Part shown: positions 24,301 through 37,177 of the stretch, piece by piece
How positions within the stretch are numbered: position 1 is the first letter of the stretch
Layout of the letters: each line of letters opens with the position of its first letter
Assembly: GCA_014773175.1 (NCBI GenBank)
Contig: VXCM01000903.1
Location: 186,001 to 250,000, forward strand
Direction of reading: 5' to 3'
From: Lucifuga dentata
Taxonomy: Eukaryota > Chordata > Actinopteri > Ophidiiformes > Bythitidae
DNA: 64,000 bases
The notes under the pieces: model-generated
Databases searched by the model: none
The model's input: the letters and a program-made list of their open reading frames with translations, nothing else
What the model was told of the DNA's origin: nothing
Position numbers and translations under genes: made by a program

Positions 24301-25799
24301 CTTCTGCACTCTGGGTAAGCAACACTCAAGTTTGACTGTTAGCTATGGAAATAGAACACAACTTGTTACTATTAATAAAAATGGCAACAGACTAATGCCT
24401 TTCTTAAACACGGACACACACACACACAGACTGAGTTTTATGCTTGAGGTTAATAAAATGTGTGTATTTAACCTAATCCAAGAGTCTTGCACTACACACA
24501 CAACATGAAAACTGCAGGTTTAGTTTGCAAGACGTCGCTTCCTCTCGGGCAGTGCACGGGCAAGCGATGGCGACAGAGGGATTAGAGGCTTACAGGAGAG
24601 CACGAAACCACCACCATCTATGAAAGGAAGTCTTAACAGAGTTGCTGGTTTCTTTTAACAGCCCTCAGGGAGGGTAAAATGATACCTTTTTTATTGATAG
24701 GGGGATTTTGGGCAGAAGGTAAGTGGATTACCCCGATGGCCTCCGTAATGACACGTGATGGGTTGGGCGGAAATTTGTTAGTCCCTGTGAACTCATGTAA
24801 AGTCTGTTATGTTATGAAGTACACATCAAACACTCGCTCCCTGGGAAGACGAAGACGGTTTCCACACAGCTTCAGATGTTTTGAGTCGGCACCGTAAAAA
24901 GGACAAAGTACTTGAAGGCTGTAAGTTTTTATAGCGCATTAGGAAATCAGATGTTTATATTTCAAATATAATTGTGTCCATTAGTCACCAGTAGGGGCTA
25001 AGAGCAATGATGATGATGTATGGAAATGTGCGTGTGCATGCATGTGTAGATATTTTAAGTGCAAATTTTAAAATCTTAACAAAAGCAGGCTTCTATAGGT
25101 GCTGCCAATCTGTGTTTATATCTCGTTGCCATGACGCCCCCATTTCGGCCAACCAAACCCCAGATGTGTTGTATCATCTCATGTTGCTGTTGTGTAGCTG
25201 TTTGGGCCTCTGCTGCCTCCTTTCCTGTCCCGGTGTGTTTACATATTGCAGTCAGACCCAGCTGGTTTCTCTCCTCTGCGATCAGTCTCTGTCAAATCTG
25301 CACACCTACTTGAGCCAATCATTTCTCAGGCTCAGCGTCAACCCCAGAACCTACAGCCAGTATGATCCATCACCTCAGCCACAAGCCGCTGAGCTGCTTC
25401 TCCTAATTGTAAGGCCTGAGTTCTACCAAGACCCTATCTCACCTGTGTTACCATTAGCCAGGGGTAGTTACTTCCATTCAGAGTGGAATAGGTGCCAGGG
25501 GACTTCTGAAGATATGAAGAGAATATTGCCGTTGACAGGCAAAAGCCCTCGCGTCTCTAAATTGTCAACGAGTTTACTTTTAGGCAGTTGCATCTTTTTG
25601 CAGTTTACTTTTTGAAAAATGTTTCACCAGCAAATGTTATTTTCTCCATCCATAAAGACCCACATTCAACTACAAAAACAAAAAAAACCCATCAAAGCCA
25701 GAGTTACAGTACGTGGTTTTCATCCCGCCGATGGCGAGATAATCACTGGCATCTAGCAGCAGCACCTGGGGATCCCTGCCTAACGACCACCATGCATCA

Positions 25800-25951
25800 C
25801 CCAGCCGGGAAATGGGTGAGTTGAGCATCGGGTATTTAGCAGGGCTGTGTGTAGCCTGTGNCCCAGCCGGGAAATGGGTGAGTTGAGCATCGGGTATTTA
25901 GCAGGGCTGTGTGTAGCCTGTGTGTGTGTGTGTGTGCGTGTGTGTGTGTGT
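25800..25951. repeat. 61-bp exact duplication around an N, plus (TG)n
   Basis: Bases 25800-25860 and 25862-25922 are identical and separated by a single N. A TG tract follows to 25951. The layout suggests two overlapping contig ends that were not merged. Confidence 0.85.
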
Positions 25952-27699
25952 GAATGTTACGTTAGCATCCAGGTAGCTTGGGCTAACAGGCCACTCCTTG
26001 CAGCAGGGTGAGGCCCTCACTGTGAAGACTGATGAGGTGTCAGGATAATCAGCTTCCCGTGCAGAGTCCTGATTTATCGCCTGACCACTTCGCCGTCCCG
26101 CTTAGAACACAGGTGTGGGCCTGATAAGTAATTAATGTGCTGGGTTTGTTATTGCCATGGTGCTGGTAAGAATAAACTGGTTGCCAAATTTGGAGGATGT
26201 GTGGGGAAAATAAGCTGAAATCCTGATCCCAACCAGAGAAGTGTAGAGCTGTCTTTACATATTAAGTTGTCAAATCAATGTAATGCTCATCAACACAAAA
26301 CAGAGAAATGCTCATTGTTGTGTGACTACACCAATCTGTTCTTGATTCAGAGCAGCATTTGCTTACCATTTTCTGGCAAGTAAAAACACACCAATGAAGC
26401 CAATTCTCTCATCACTTCAAACGACGGGAACTCCAGGACAAGGCAAAGCTTTCCTCTGTGTTCCGTGAGCCCTTTAACCTCTCAGACACAGCTGACAAAG
26501 AAGCTGCCAGTTCACATAAAGAGCATCCTCAAGCACCCCATGACGACATGATCAGTGCAAGCTCAGCGCACCCCACCCCACCCCACTTGTAAACAGGGCT
26601 GCTTTTTTGAAGGAAATAAGGGAAAAAGTAGAGGAAATACCCAAAACAGCTCACAATGTGTGGGAGAAGGAGGCAGTGCACATCAATCTGTCTCTACTGG
26701 GGGTCACCCTGAGGTGAGGCGCCCCCTGGGGAGAGTTCTCTCTGGGCCAAAGTGGGAGGCTGGGGAGTATTTCATGGATAGGGATGGCCTGGTCTCTATC
26801 AAACTGCCATGCTCCGGCTGCTAGAATGTGTCTGTGGTCTTACAGACTTAAACACAATATTTTCTCCACAAATGTTATTCAACACAGACAGGAATTTAGG
26901 CTCAAAAAAGGTCAGAGGTAAATCCTAATACACTTTTCAAAAAAAAAAAATGTATGTCCTTAAAAAGTGTTTATATCCTTCAGGATGGATGCTTTGTTAA
27001 TAGCACTAAAGTTTACAACAGCTGCGGATACATGTGACCCATTTTAGACTGACGTGTAAGACTAACATGTCTAATTATAAACTGTTAAATCCATACATGT
27101 ATTTAAATTTGGTCAACCAAATTTTGTGAATTGGATGTGCATCTACATTATTTTTCATGCTTGATTTCTTCGTGTCAGTACTGTACTACAGGAGTACTCA
27201 TTTATCCCTTCTTATCTTCTGGAGCTGTCCACAGAATGACTTTAAAATTCTTTTAGCGCTGCTGAACATTCAGTAAGGGTTGATATTTTTAAAGCTCCAG
27301 ACACTTTTTGAAGAAAACAAGACCAGCTCAGTGACTGTTCAGCATTTCTTAACACGAGGTAGAGAATCTTAAGTGTAGGCCCCTGTGATCTCAGGTCATC
27401 TACCTCGATAAGACAGAATGTTAAGATTGGACCGTTGATAAACACACACGAACACAGAGCCGTAGGGTCTTATAAATCCTCTCCTATTCTGGCCTCTATC
27501 TTCAGGGCAGGATTCAGTGTGGAAACCATCTCTCTCTGGGAATTTGTGTTTAAGCACTAACAAGAAACAGCTGTGAAGCAGGTCAGAGGGCCTCTGACCA
27601 GCTAGATTGGCTCTCAGGTGATTTTTTTTTCCCCAATCCAAAAATTGTGGCCCCTCTCTGTAAACTGACTCTGACTTCACGGTCCATACTGGTTGCTAA

Positions 27700-28170
27700 A
27701 TCTAGTAAATAATTATATTTATGTAGCACCCTTCATAGACAAAGTCACAAAGTGCTTCAAAGATAAAATATGAGTAACACAAAACAAACAAAACAAATGA
27801 AAATTCAAAGAATACAGAACATCAATACCACAGATTTAAAATACAATCCAAAAGCTTGTCTAAATAAGAAAGTCTTTAGTTGCTTTTTCAAAGCGGCTTC
27901 AGAATTGGTGGAGCGGAAGGAGAATTGGAGCTCATTCCACAGTTTTGGAGCAACAACCTGAAATGCACAATCTCCACAAGTCCTCATACGGGTATGGAGC
28001 ACCTCCAGTAACCTTTGACCTGAAGACTTAAGGGACCTCCGTAGGACTGTAAGAGCACTGAGATGTACTGGGGCGCCTGACCATCCACCATGCAATCTCA
28101 TATTGAATGTTTTCATATTTAAAAAGACAGATTCGGTTGACAGAGTCCTCGTGTGTAGAATGACCATCTA
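27700..28170 (-). mobile_element. L2-like LINE, 3'-end fragment
   Basis: On the minus strand the segment encodes a degraded reverse-transcriptase polyprotein C-terminus: CAFQVVAPKLWNELQFSFRS followed by ALKKQLKTFLFRQAF. This is the pattern VAPKLWNxLP...LKxxLKTxLFxxAF seen at the end of fish L2/CR1-group ORF2. It is followed by a 3' UTR with GAAGCACTTTGTGACTTTG and GGTGCTACATAAATATAATT, the typical 3' tail of these elements. The 5' part is missing, as expected from truncated reverse transcription. The inserted orientation is the same as gli2. It is a dead fragment. Confidence 0.7.
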
Positions 28171-29495
28171 AACATCAACAGGTTCTTCTACCCCATACCA
28201 GCAATGTGACCTTAATACTGAACTCCAAAGAGCTTTTGCACCCCATCCTGAAAAAGCTATTTGGTGCAATGTCATAATATTCTACTAACTTATGTCATTA
28301 CAAATTGTGTTAACAAGCGGAGCTACTTTGCACACCATTATTTAAACCCATTGGCAGATTTTAATACTTATGTTAATGAAAACAAAGCTTCGAGACAGTA
28401 TTATACTAAATGACTTTTTAGATGTTTTTTTGCAGTAAGAATGTAACTGGAATCTGTGGTTACAGCAATCAAAATTTTATTGAAATATAGACCAAATATA
28501 CACTATTGTCCCTGTGCTGTCATCTGCTGTTAAATATATGACTGGTTAAACTGTTAATGTAATATGCAGTAAACTACAATGAAATGGTGTATTGTATTGT
28601 TTCAGCTAGCTGGATTTGGCAGACTGATGTCAGACCTACCCACAGTGGGCCACTCCTAACCTATAACAATGATGGTCCGAGTCCCACCCACAGAAGGATA
28701 AAGAACTGATTTATGAACTGACTCCTTTTTATGGCATTTTAACAACGCAGTCTTGCGCTGCCGCCAGTGTCAAAACCAGCATGGCAGCACATATGTGGAG
28801 AAATGTTTCACATTCAGCACCAACTTTTCTCTCTGTTTCTGTGATTAGGCTCTTAATTGAATGTCCAATTGCTCATATAGCTCAATAATGAGGTAGAAAA
28901 TGGGGAAAAGTGGACCTTGCTTTTCTATCTTCTTGGAAAACAGCTGGGTTTACTTTTACATGTTTAATGGGACTTCTGTTAAACGGTGAAGCAGTTTATA
29001 ACCTGTTAGTGTTTTAGTTGCTGGAGGTGGGACAGACTTCTGAATGAGGGTGGGGCCAAAGCTGTGGATTCTCTTGTTCGTGAGTGGAGGTTTGGTGCTT
29101 GTATTGGAGCGAGGAACAGAGATGTTTAGAGAAAAATGCTTGGAAAGTCTTGCTCTTTGAAAAAGAATAAGGAGGACTCCCTGACTTCAGGCTAGACTGA
29201 AGGAAGAGCGAAGAAGAGAGAAGCTAGGTGGGGTGACAAAAGAGGAAGAAGAGGACACAGTATGAATGAATTAGGAGACTGTGTTTTTGTTATCTGTTTG
29301 CCCTGAGGTGCCCTTGTTAGGAGCCTCAGCTCCAAAGCTCCAAACACAACGATCAGATGATCAATACTTCTCTAAAATCCAACATTTAATTATGACTAAG
29401 TCTTGGAAAATTTTATACAATATCAAACGATGAAATTATTTACACTTTACATAACACAAGTCACTGGCTCACTCAGTACCAGGGAGATCTCTCTC

Positions 29496-29529
29496 CTCCC
29501 TGTAGCTACTTAAAGGTAGCTACAGGGAG
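29496..29529. repeat. Perfect 14-bp hairpin with 6-base loop
   Basis: CTCCCTGTAGCTAC (29496-29509) is followed by the loop TTAAAG and the exact reverse complement at 29516-29529. It lies in intron 2. No T run follows on either strand and no element is assigned. Confidence 0.93.
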
Positions 29530-30597
29530 CTACAGGCCGCTGCACATTAGCAGTGCAGTGGCTTGCATCTTTCTGGCTGCTGGAGGGCAGCTGATATGTT
29601 TACTTGGCTGTAATGCAAGTATGGAAGTCAAATAAAGGGGACCTATGAGTAACACGTTGCTTTCATCAGTCCCTCACTGGCAGTGAGGTCAAACCGTTTA
29701 TAAGGAAAGGGGATTTATGGTGTGGAGGAGAAACGGGGCTCGCTCTGTGTTAGTCCACGTCTGTCTTCATTAGATTTTATGTTGGCAAGTAGGAAGGCTA
29801 TCAAGCAGAGAGGTGGAAAGCTTCTGTCGTTGGTTCATAAGACTTAAAGGATATGATAAATATTGGTAAAGGAAATCAGCGTTCATGTACAAATAAGCTT
29901 CCATTTCTATGGAGGGTTAATTGACATTCATTCTGTTTGGCTGTGCATCTGTAAGTGTGAACATGTTAGTCTGGGGCTCCTGGCAGCTGACAGAGGGCAT
30001 CTGCAGCCTTGATGACTCCAGAGAAAAGAGCAAGTGGCTAGGACATTACTCAGCAACAACAAACAGCAGCCCTCAAGATAAGGAATCATTTGTCACCAGG
30101 GTTGTGCTGACAAACAGCATGCATTGTGTGATAAAATTAGCTAACACACTGCTTCCCTTGTGTGACACTGTGAGAGTGAAGTCACCTCGGGGTGAGCCTG
30201 TGGGGGAATCTCCTTTATCTGACAAACACTTTTATGGGTATGGCTGGGAAAGGCTCTCGGTCATACGTTTCTCTTTAGTTTTATAGTGTAACTTTTATTG
30301 CTGCTCAGAAAGGTTTAGCTTAGAGCTGGGTTCTAAGAAATAATAATACTGCATTATCCTGCAATACAATTCTGATGTCTAAATCAATGATAAAACAAAG
30401 ACCTAAAATCTCACACGATGTTTTTATTGTGAGATCAATTTCACTCAGACTCAGTTTTTGCGTTCGAGCAGCTTTTCACATTTTCCTCAGTTCTGTGCTT
30501 AACATTTACACTGTTACACATTCACACTGGGAAGCTGCCCAGTTTAACCACAAACCTCCACTGAAGTCGACGAAGCAACTCAGTTGGGCGTTAGAGT

Positions 30598-30599
30598 GT

Positions 30600-30648
<49 letters not shown>
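30598..30648. repeat. (TG)n microsatellite
   Basis: About 25 TG units with one TA interruption near the left end. It reads as CA on the gli2 transcript strand. Confidence 0.97.
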
Positions 30649-33600
30649 GCTCAAAGCTCCCTCCATAGTAGCTGTTGAGGGAAGAGAGAATGTTACTCAT
30701 TCACTTTCCCACAGATTTTACCAAAATGTCTGGGGATTCAAACTGGCAACCTTTCAAACTTAAGCTCCACATTTAATATGACTTGAAACACTTTGTTTTG
30801 CCTTGCAGAAATCTGGACGTCCCTTCATGCTTTAACATGTATTCTTCTAAATTCAGTTCCTGCATTATGATGTAAAAGGATTAAAAACGAACATGATAAT
30901 TTGTACATCTACAATAATTAATTCTAAATTAAAAAACTATGCTACCAAACATAGTTTCTTCGTTTTGTTGTATGTAGTCAGTCGTACTGGACGTTTAAAG
31001 CAAGCAGGAGCATGCAAAGCCAAGCTGTTACTGCTAATAGGATTGCTCACTGAGGCTGCCACGTTTGGAATAAAGCCCGGGAGTTAATTGAGACTCCTTT
31101 GCTAAGTTTTGTTCACACAATTCTCGAAGCCATTTCAGCAGCATGGCAAACATTGTCGGGGGTAGAGGGAGGGCAAACTGGCCTCTGTGTGTCTCTACCC
31201 TTAAAATACACCAACATGGTGGCACGGGGTATTATTGATTTAAGACAGCCAACCATTCAGGCCAAGACTAACACCTTACATGGGTCAAAGTTAAATCAAC
31301 CCTGACAAACCAGTGTCACACCCATAGCCACACAAGTGAAAACACACATGCACGCGCTACATATACGCTCCCAAATACATGGTACCCAAATAAACATTCA
31401 TCATATCATTATGACACTCATGTGAGTCATAATATCTCAGAATAGACACTATTTTAGTACAATTCTGCGTTCCTGTGTCTGTGGTTCTCAGCTCCTTCTT
31501 TCCATCTCGGATTTTAAGATGTCATACTTGACTCTACGCCTTAGCCGTTTCTACAGAGGGTCACGTGTGGCATTCAAGCCAACTTCACTGCATCAAAGCT
31601 ACATTAAAATTACTTTTTCATACTTAGTGAGAGAGAATACAGACATGTTGTGGACGATGACTGATGCCCAGGATTAGCCTTCAATGAAGAGTATTCACAG
31701 GAGCATTCAACAGGTGCTGTCAAAGTTAAGGAGAACCATTAGCATTCAGAACACCTGTCATGCCAGAGACCATAATTATGCAGGAGATTAAAGCATTAAT
31801 GACAGGTGAAATTACCCATCAGATTAAGGAAAATGAGAAGGTATGGGTGCATATGCTTTCACAGCTTCAGCTCTTCACATGGACTATCAAAAAAGGAACC
31901 TGATTTTTACATTGATCTATTGGATCAAAGAATTCCCAGTCGCTTATAAATTATACTTTTCCCTATATATCTGGATTGCATTGAAAGTTGTGTATTTGCT
32001 ATAAACTACACAGATATACCATTACAATGTTTCAGTCAACGTCAAAACACGCAAATGTGAAAAGGGAAGAATTCAATCCTGCATTGAGGCTTGTGATCAA
32101 AAAGTCAAAGGGTTTCTTGCTTTCCGGGGGGGGGCAAAGCAAATGCAAAATGGAATGTATAAGTGATGACAGCGATACAATCAAGTAGTTGAATCAAGCT
32201 AAAGCATTCAGGTTCTGATTAAGGCCTGGAGTCTCTATCCCTGGCCCCATGCAACCTGAAACCAGGACACAAGGAGTCTAGGAGCAGTGTGACTGAGCTG
32301 TGATTGCAGAGATGTGAGCCTCATTTGTAAAAGGGACGAAGACGCAAATCTTGTACAGTGTCTGAAAAGAAATCTAAAGCAAAGTTGTGATTCCTGAAAA
32401 GTTGAGCTAAATGTCAATGAATTACAGAAATTCAAAAGCTAAACTTGATTTGTGATAATATGCATAGGACGAAGGTTATGCATATACAGTAATTATGTAA
32501 TATATACTGTATATTATTATAGGCCTGTATTTGTGAGCCATACTTAGGAATTGTGACTATAAATGTTTGTTCTGTGTAAGTGTTCTCTGTTATTGAGCCC
32601 ACATCTACGCTGAATTACTCACAGAGACCTTCTATCACCATACGAAATGAAACATTCGGAAAACAAATTAAAGAGATTGTCGGTTAAGTGTTCTCTTACT
32701 GAGGCTAAAATGTGATGATAACATTGGGATTTCATCAAACCTTGATGTGTTGGCGGACTGAAATATGACACCATAAAATAGGAATGTTTCATAGATTTTT
32801 CTCAGTCTTAGTGATGGTACAATCCAGCAGCGACATAGTGAAGCAATTACAATGCGGACTAACTCCAGACTCCAGGCTCCAGAGAAAATACAGGGTATAG
32901 GCTTATACATTTATCTTAACTCAATCTAAAAACAAAAATCCTTAGTAAATTGTGTGTTTGCAGAAGCGAATTCCATTTGCAGAAACTAGAAAATGCTGAT
33001 TTTTTTGCTCTCCACCTCTAAAGTCTAGCTCAAAGTAAGCTTTTGCTTTCATTTTAATAACAAAAATTTTGAAACTGATCTTCCTTAAATGCATTTAACT
33101 ATGTTGATTTAGTTTGAGTTTCCCTTCAATAGACACAAACAGAAAAACATCTGGCTTCTTAGATTTGGGATGGTTTGAGCACTGTGGCTTTTGTTTTTGC
33201 AAAGCCTTGATTATAAAGCATTTTTCCTTTGCCCTTCTTCAAAGCCCCAATGTAGGAGCACATTGAAGTTTTAACAATTCATGCCTGGCCCTTGATAATG
33301 ATCCGCATGTGGTGCAGATGTGATCTTCATCGGCCCGCTCTCGTTCTTTCTGTGAGGAAAGGGTGCCACATGCTGCCACTGTGTTTTTCTTAAGCTTCCC
33401 TATACTTTAAATTCACCCGCCACATCAGACATTCCTAACAGACATTTAAGCAATGCTGTGGGGTGTGGTTTGGGTGGGGGGAATGGATGATGACAGCCAT
33501 AACTATCAGATGTTTGTGATATTGATGGCTGCACCCATCTCCAATATAATACTTTTCCAATAGAAAGAATGTTTTACCAGTATAGCACCAACCTCCCAAA

Positions 33601-33905
33601 CCACAGACACTTCAATACTTTTGCCATCTGCCCTGAACTCCACTTTCTTTACCCTACATGCCTCACAGGTCTTTTATGTCATCTGAAACCTTGAGTCTGA
33701 TGAGGAACGTGCAGGCCAACTGCAACACACCAAAGCCAGTTGTACATGAGAGAAACCAAATCTATCACAGAAGAATAATGGCCAAAAGTAGCATTTAAGG
33801 AACCCTCACATAATTATTTTCTACTCAACTCTGTCAGTCAAAACCTCCTTCAAATCCATAGCTCTGCTACACACACTGCAAGTCAGCCTGACAAGTTTCA
33901 TCTCC

Positions 33906-33908
<3 letters not shown>

Positions 33909-33945
<37 letters not shown>
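33909..33945. repeat. Long T homopolymer
   Basis: An uninterrupted run of more than 35 T. On the minus strand this is a poly(A) tract, as a retroposon tail would leave, but I recognise no SINE or retrogene next to it. Confidence 0.9.
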
Positions 33946-33948
<3 letters not shown>

Positions 33949-34925
33949 GTTCCAACAAAAGCATAAAATGTTCATCCAAAGGCTTTTTTGTTTTTTGCCA
34001 CTGGGGAAAATATGCCCTAATATCCATGACTCCAACCAAAAAGTTATAATGTTGACACTGAGAGGTGTCATACCTGATGGTTTAGGTTGTCGTTAGTTGT
34101 GGGGTTGTTTTGGATGAAATTATATAACAAAAAAAAAACGTGCATCTGATTGCAACAGTTTGTAGAGATGTGCTCAAACTGGTAACTTGGTGATAATGGG
34201 GCAAATGTTGGCAAGTAGTCTAAATTGATCCAAAGTCCAACTAGGTAATATTGGACTTCTGAACCCACATGACACTTTGACTCACTTTGCTGAAGCTGTA
34301 AAAATGTGCATTATGATTGCTAACGAGTAGCTAACAACTGAGTTTTCACATTTTAAATTAAAAAAACATTACAACGTATTCTGACATATTAGCTGCTGAC
34401 GAGTGGTTCTACAAATTCCTGCATCTCTATCAGGCCAGTTGAGGGTCCAGAATGATTGAGAGACCAAGCTGGAGGAGAGCCAGGAGTGAGTGGTTGTTTT
34501 GTACAGAGACTCTATTTAAGGGAAACCTTTCTGCCAGCCTTGAGGAACCGAGCTCTGTCTTTGCAGCGATAGGCCAGCCCACAGCCATCTGATCTCCTCC
34601 TGTCAGACCGCCACTTGTCAGCTCCCATTAGAGCCAGCGGTTGCCACTGCTTACATGTGGTACCCATCACCCCAAACCATGAGGTAGCGATCGCGTTTGG
34701 CTGCCGCAGCACCTTGCCCTCAGGGATTTTTGGTTCAGTCAGTCTTGGGATCACCTCAGGTTATATGTGCCGTGTTATGACAGCCTAATGGTGCTAGTAA
34801 CTGTGTGGCAGCAGACTGAGGGGAGGGAGTGAAAGTTAAGAGAGAGTGAAAGACAGAGCTGAATGTAGCAAAGCGCCGACAGGTAGCCCAATCACTGCAA
34901 ATCAGCAAAGGCTTCGAGACATAAA

Positions 34926-35377
34926 GGGGGAATTCATAAAACACGGCGCCAGATTCAATATGTCGATAAGGGAAAATATTGTCACGCAACCATGTGCACC
35001 AATTCCTAAGCAGCTGGTATTGTAATCTCTTAGCGTTTGATCTGAAAGAGCATTACTACAGTATTTCTTATTTCTCTTATATTAGTGTGAGTTTCTTAAA
35101 ATGTGGAGCTCTAAAGCAGAGAATTTAGATTTTCTTTGCCAAGATAACATGCCAATTTTGATCTGACACTAGAGGAAGCAGTATAAAGTGTGGTTCTTAA
35201 AGATGAAGCAGTTCATTAACACACCGATCATTGGCTTTTACCTAAGATACCAATTACAACATGTCAGTAACAATACAATAATGCTTTGATTAATGTAAGG
35301 GAGCTTCAGTTATCACGGCACTTATTCAGTGTGATGCTGTGTAGTTAGCGTGATTTCATTTTTTATGAATCCCGCCC
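34926..35377. mobile_element. Dispersed repeat family 2, full-length inverted-repeat copy
   Basis: The left end is GGGGGAATTCATAAAACACG and the reverse complement of the right end is GGGCGGGATTCATAAAAAAT, so the 452-bp segment has imperfect terminal inverted repeats. It shares GAAAATATTGTCACGCAACC with the copies at 4850-5008 and 11022-11212. A TA lies close to both ends (34922-34923 and 35378-35379) but a duplication is not certain. It is a probable MITE with no coding capacity. Confidence 0.6.
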
Positions 35378-36149
35378 TATGACATGAAAAGTAAACTCAT
35401 ATGGAGTCCGACCTAGAACTAGAACTAGGGTTAGTGACTAGAACCTTCAGAAATAATTTTATGAGGGAAAATATTTCTCAGTATGTTTCCAGCAGAACAT
35501 GAGCCCTGTTCATTCTCCCGGCCCAGATTCCTATAAGTGGTGAGGGGAACGCTGGTTGCCAATGTATGAAAAATATTGAGTTACCAGTGTGTAATGAAGG
35601 CAACACTTAAGCTTAAACACAAACACGATCTTTCACAAACTGTTTATCATTAAAGGAAAAATGCTGCAAAGTAATTATTCATAAATATTCATAACCAGTC
35701 TTGATTTGTAAACTGTTTGCCCGTCTTAGTACGAGTACCTAAAAAAGAAAACCTTGTATTTAGTTTTACTCCTTCAGCTCTGCAAAGTTTTCTTAGCAAG
35801 CTCCAGGGCAATTATACTGTCTCTACGTCCATGACAAGCTGCCTGCTCAAATTCTCCTGAACAGATTCTCATGAACCTTAACACTAACCAAACAGACAGG
35901 ATAACACACACACACCCACACATGCACACAAGGCCTATTTTAGAAAATCACGAGCAGCCTGGTGTAGAATTAAGTCATTGCACACCTGCAAAAACAGCAT
36001 TAGTGCAGCTTCCCTTACAGAAATTATTTTGTATTCTGACAATGCTATAAGACACCATACAAAAGGCTCTGTGTTCAGCTTTCACAAGAAATTCATGTGT
36101 TTTTCACCGCAAGAACCTTTTCAAGAATGAAGACCTTACTTTTATTTAG

Positions 36150-36390
36150 CGCCAGGGAATCAGGGCCCATTTAGACAACAGAACTATACTTCCTGAACCA
36201 TTTTTAGCTCCTACTCCAGGGTGGGCACTCTTCGAAGGTTTAGCAACAGCTGGATGGAGTTTGTAGGAACTGAACATTAGTAACTGTTCAGACACAAGAT
36301 TCCTCTGCCCAATCAGATGGGCAACCACCATTTTTGTACATAGCGAAACCACAACAGTGAGGTTATGAGACTTGTTTCAAGTATTTTTTT
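36150..36390 (+). mobile_element. Dispersed repeat family 3, partial copy C
   Basis: It shares CAGGG, AGAACTATACTTCCTGAACC, ATTTTTAGCTCCTACTCCAG and CAACAG with copies A and B, then a CCATTTTTGTACATAG block matching CCATTTTTTACATATG in copy B. Only the left half is recognisable. Confidence 0.55.
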
Positions 36391-37126
36391 TTTCAATTTT
36401 CACAGTGCCAAGTCAACCCATCTTGTTTCCAGAATTTTCTAATATCAACTGACAATCTCTACTGACAATGTGCTACTTCAGGTGTAGAAATAAGTGAAAA
36501 ACTTTTTTTTTTTTTTAATGCAGTATGCATATATTTCACCCTGCTTTATGGAATGTCCATAAATTAGGTCAATATTTGCTCAAGTCATTATAGGTCAAAT
36601 CCCCCATCCAGGTGAAAATTTACCAAAGGTATTATGAAATGCTGTTCACATTCAATTTTCCCAAGTTGGGATGTTATGAAGTGACTGCCAGTCTGTAAAG
36701 AAAAGGGCCCCGAAGCTCTTGGCAGCATGTGCAAACCGCTACCCCACCACCACCACCATCCCAAGACTCCTATACATCTCCACCAGCAGAGCAGCTCTGC
36801 CCTCACGGAAGGAAATATTACCTGAAGCATAGCGCTAACTGGCAAGTGTCCAGACACCAAATAAGTGCTAATGAAAATGGCCACAGCAGAGAAACTAAAA
36901 AAAAAAACCAACANGGGGGGGGGGTCCCAAATTCTCTGAGCCTCTCTGTCAGGCCGTGCACTCTGTCCGGGGCTTAGGGCCACTTCCTCCGCTATAATTA
37001 AGGGTTATCCCTCTGCACAATGAAGAAATTAAACTGTAAAACCTTGCAAGGGAAATTACTGCTTTTCCTGGGAGTTAGAGGAAGTGTCTTGATATGTAAA
37101 CAATACCCCCTCTTCGCTTGAGTACC

Positions 37127-37130
<4 letters not shown>

Positions 37131-37176
<46 letters not shown>

Positions 37177-37177
37177 N
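37131..37177. repeat. (CT)n microsatellite with N
   Basis: About 22 CT units end at a single N (37177) followed by a C-rich stretch, a likely contig join. Confidence 0.95.

Noticed and set aside
25007..25615. 202-codon open frame on the plus strand in intron 2
   Set aside because: Its length is notable but it shows no recognisable domain. It starts in an ATGATGATG repeat, its composition looks like translated non-coding DNA, and it has no splice or promoter context.
29921..30286. 121-codon plus-strand frame in intron 2
   Set aside because: No motif or conserved pattern; consistent with a chance frame.
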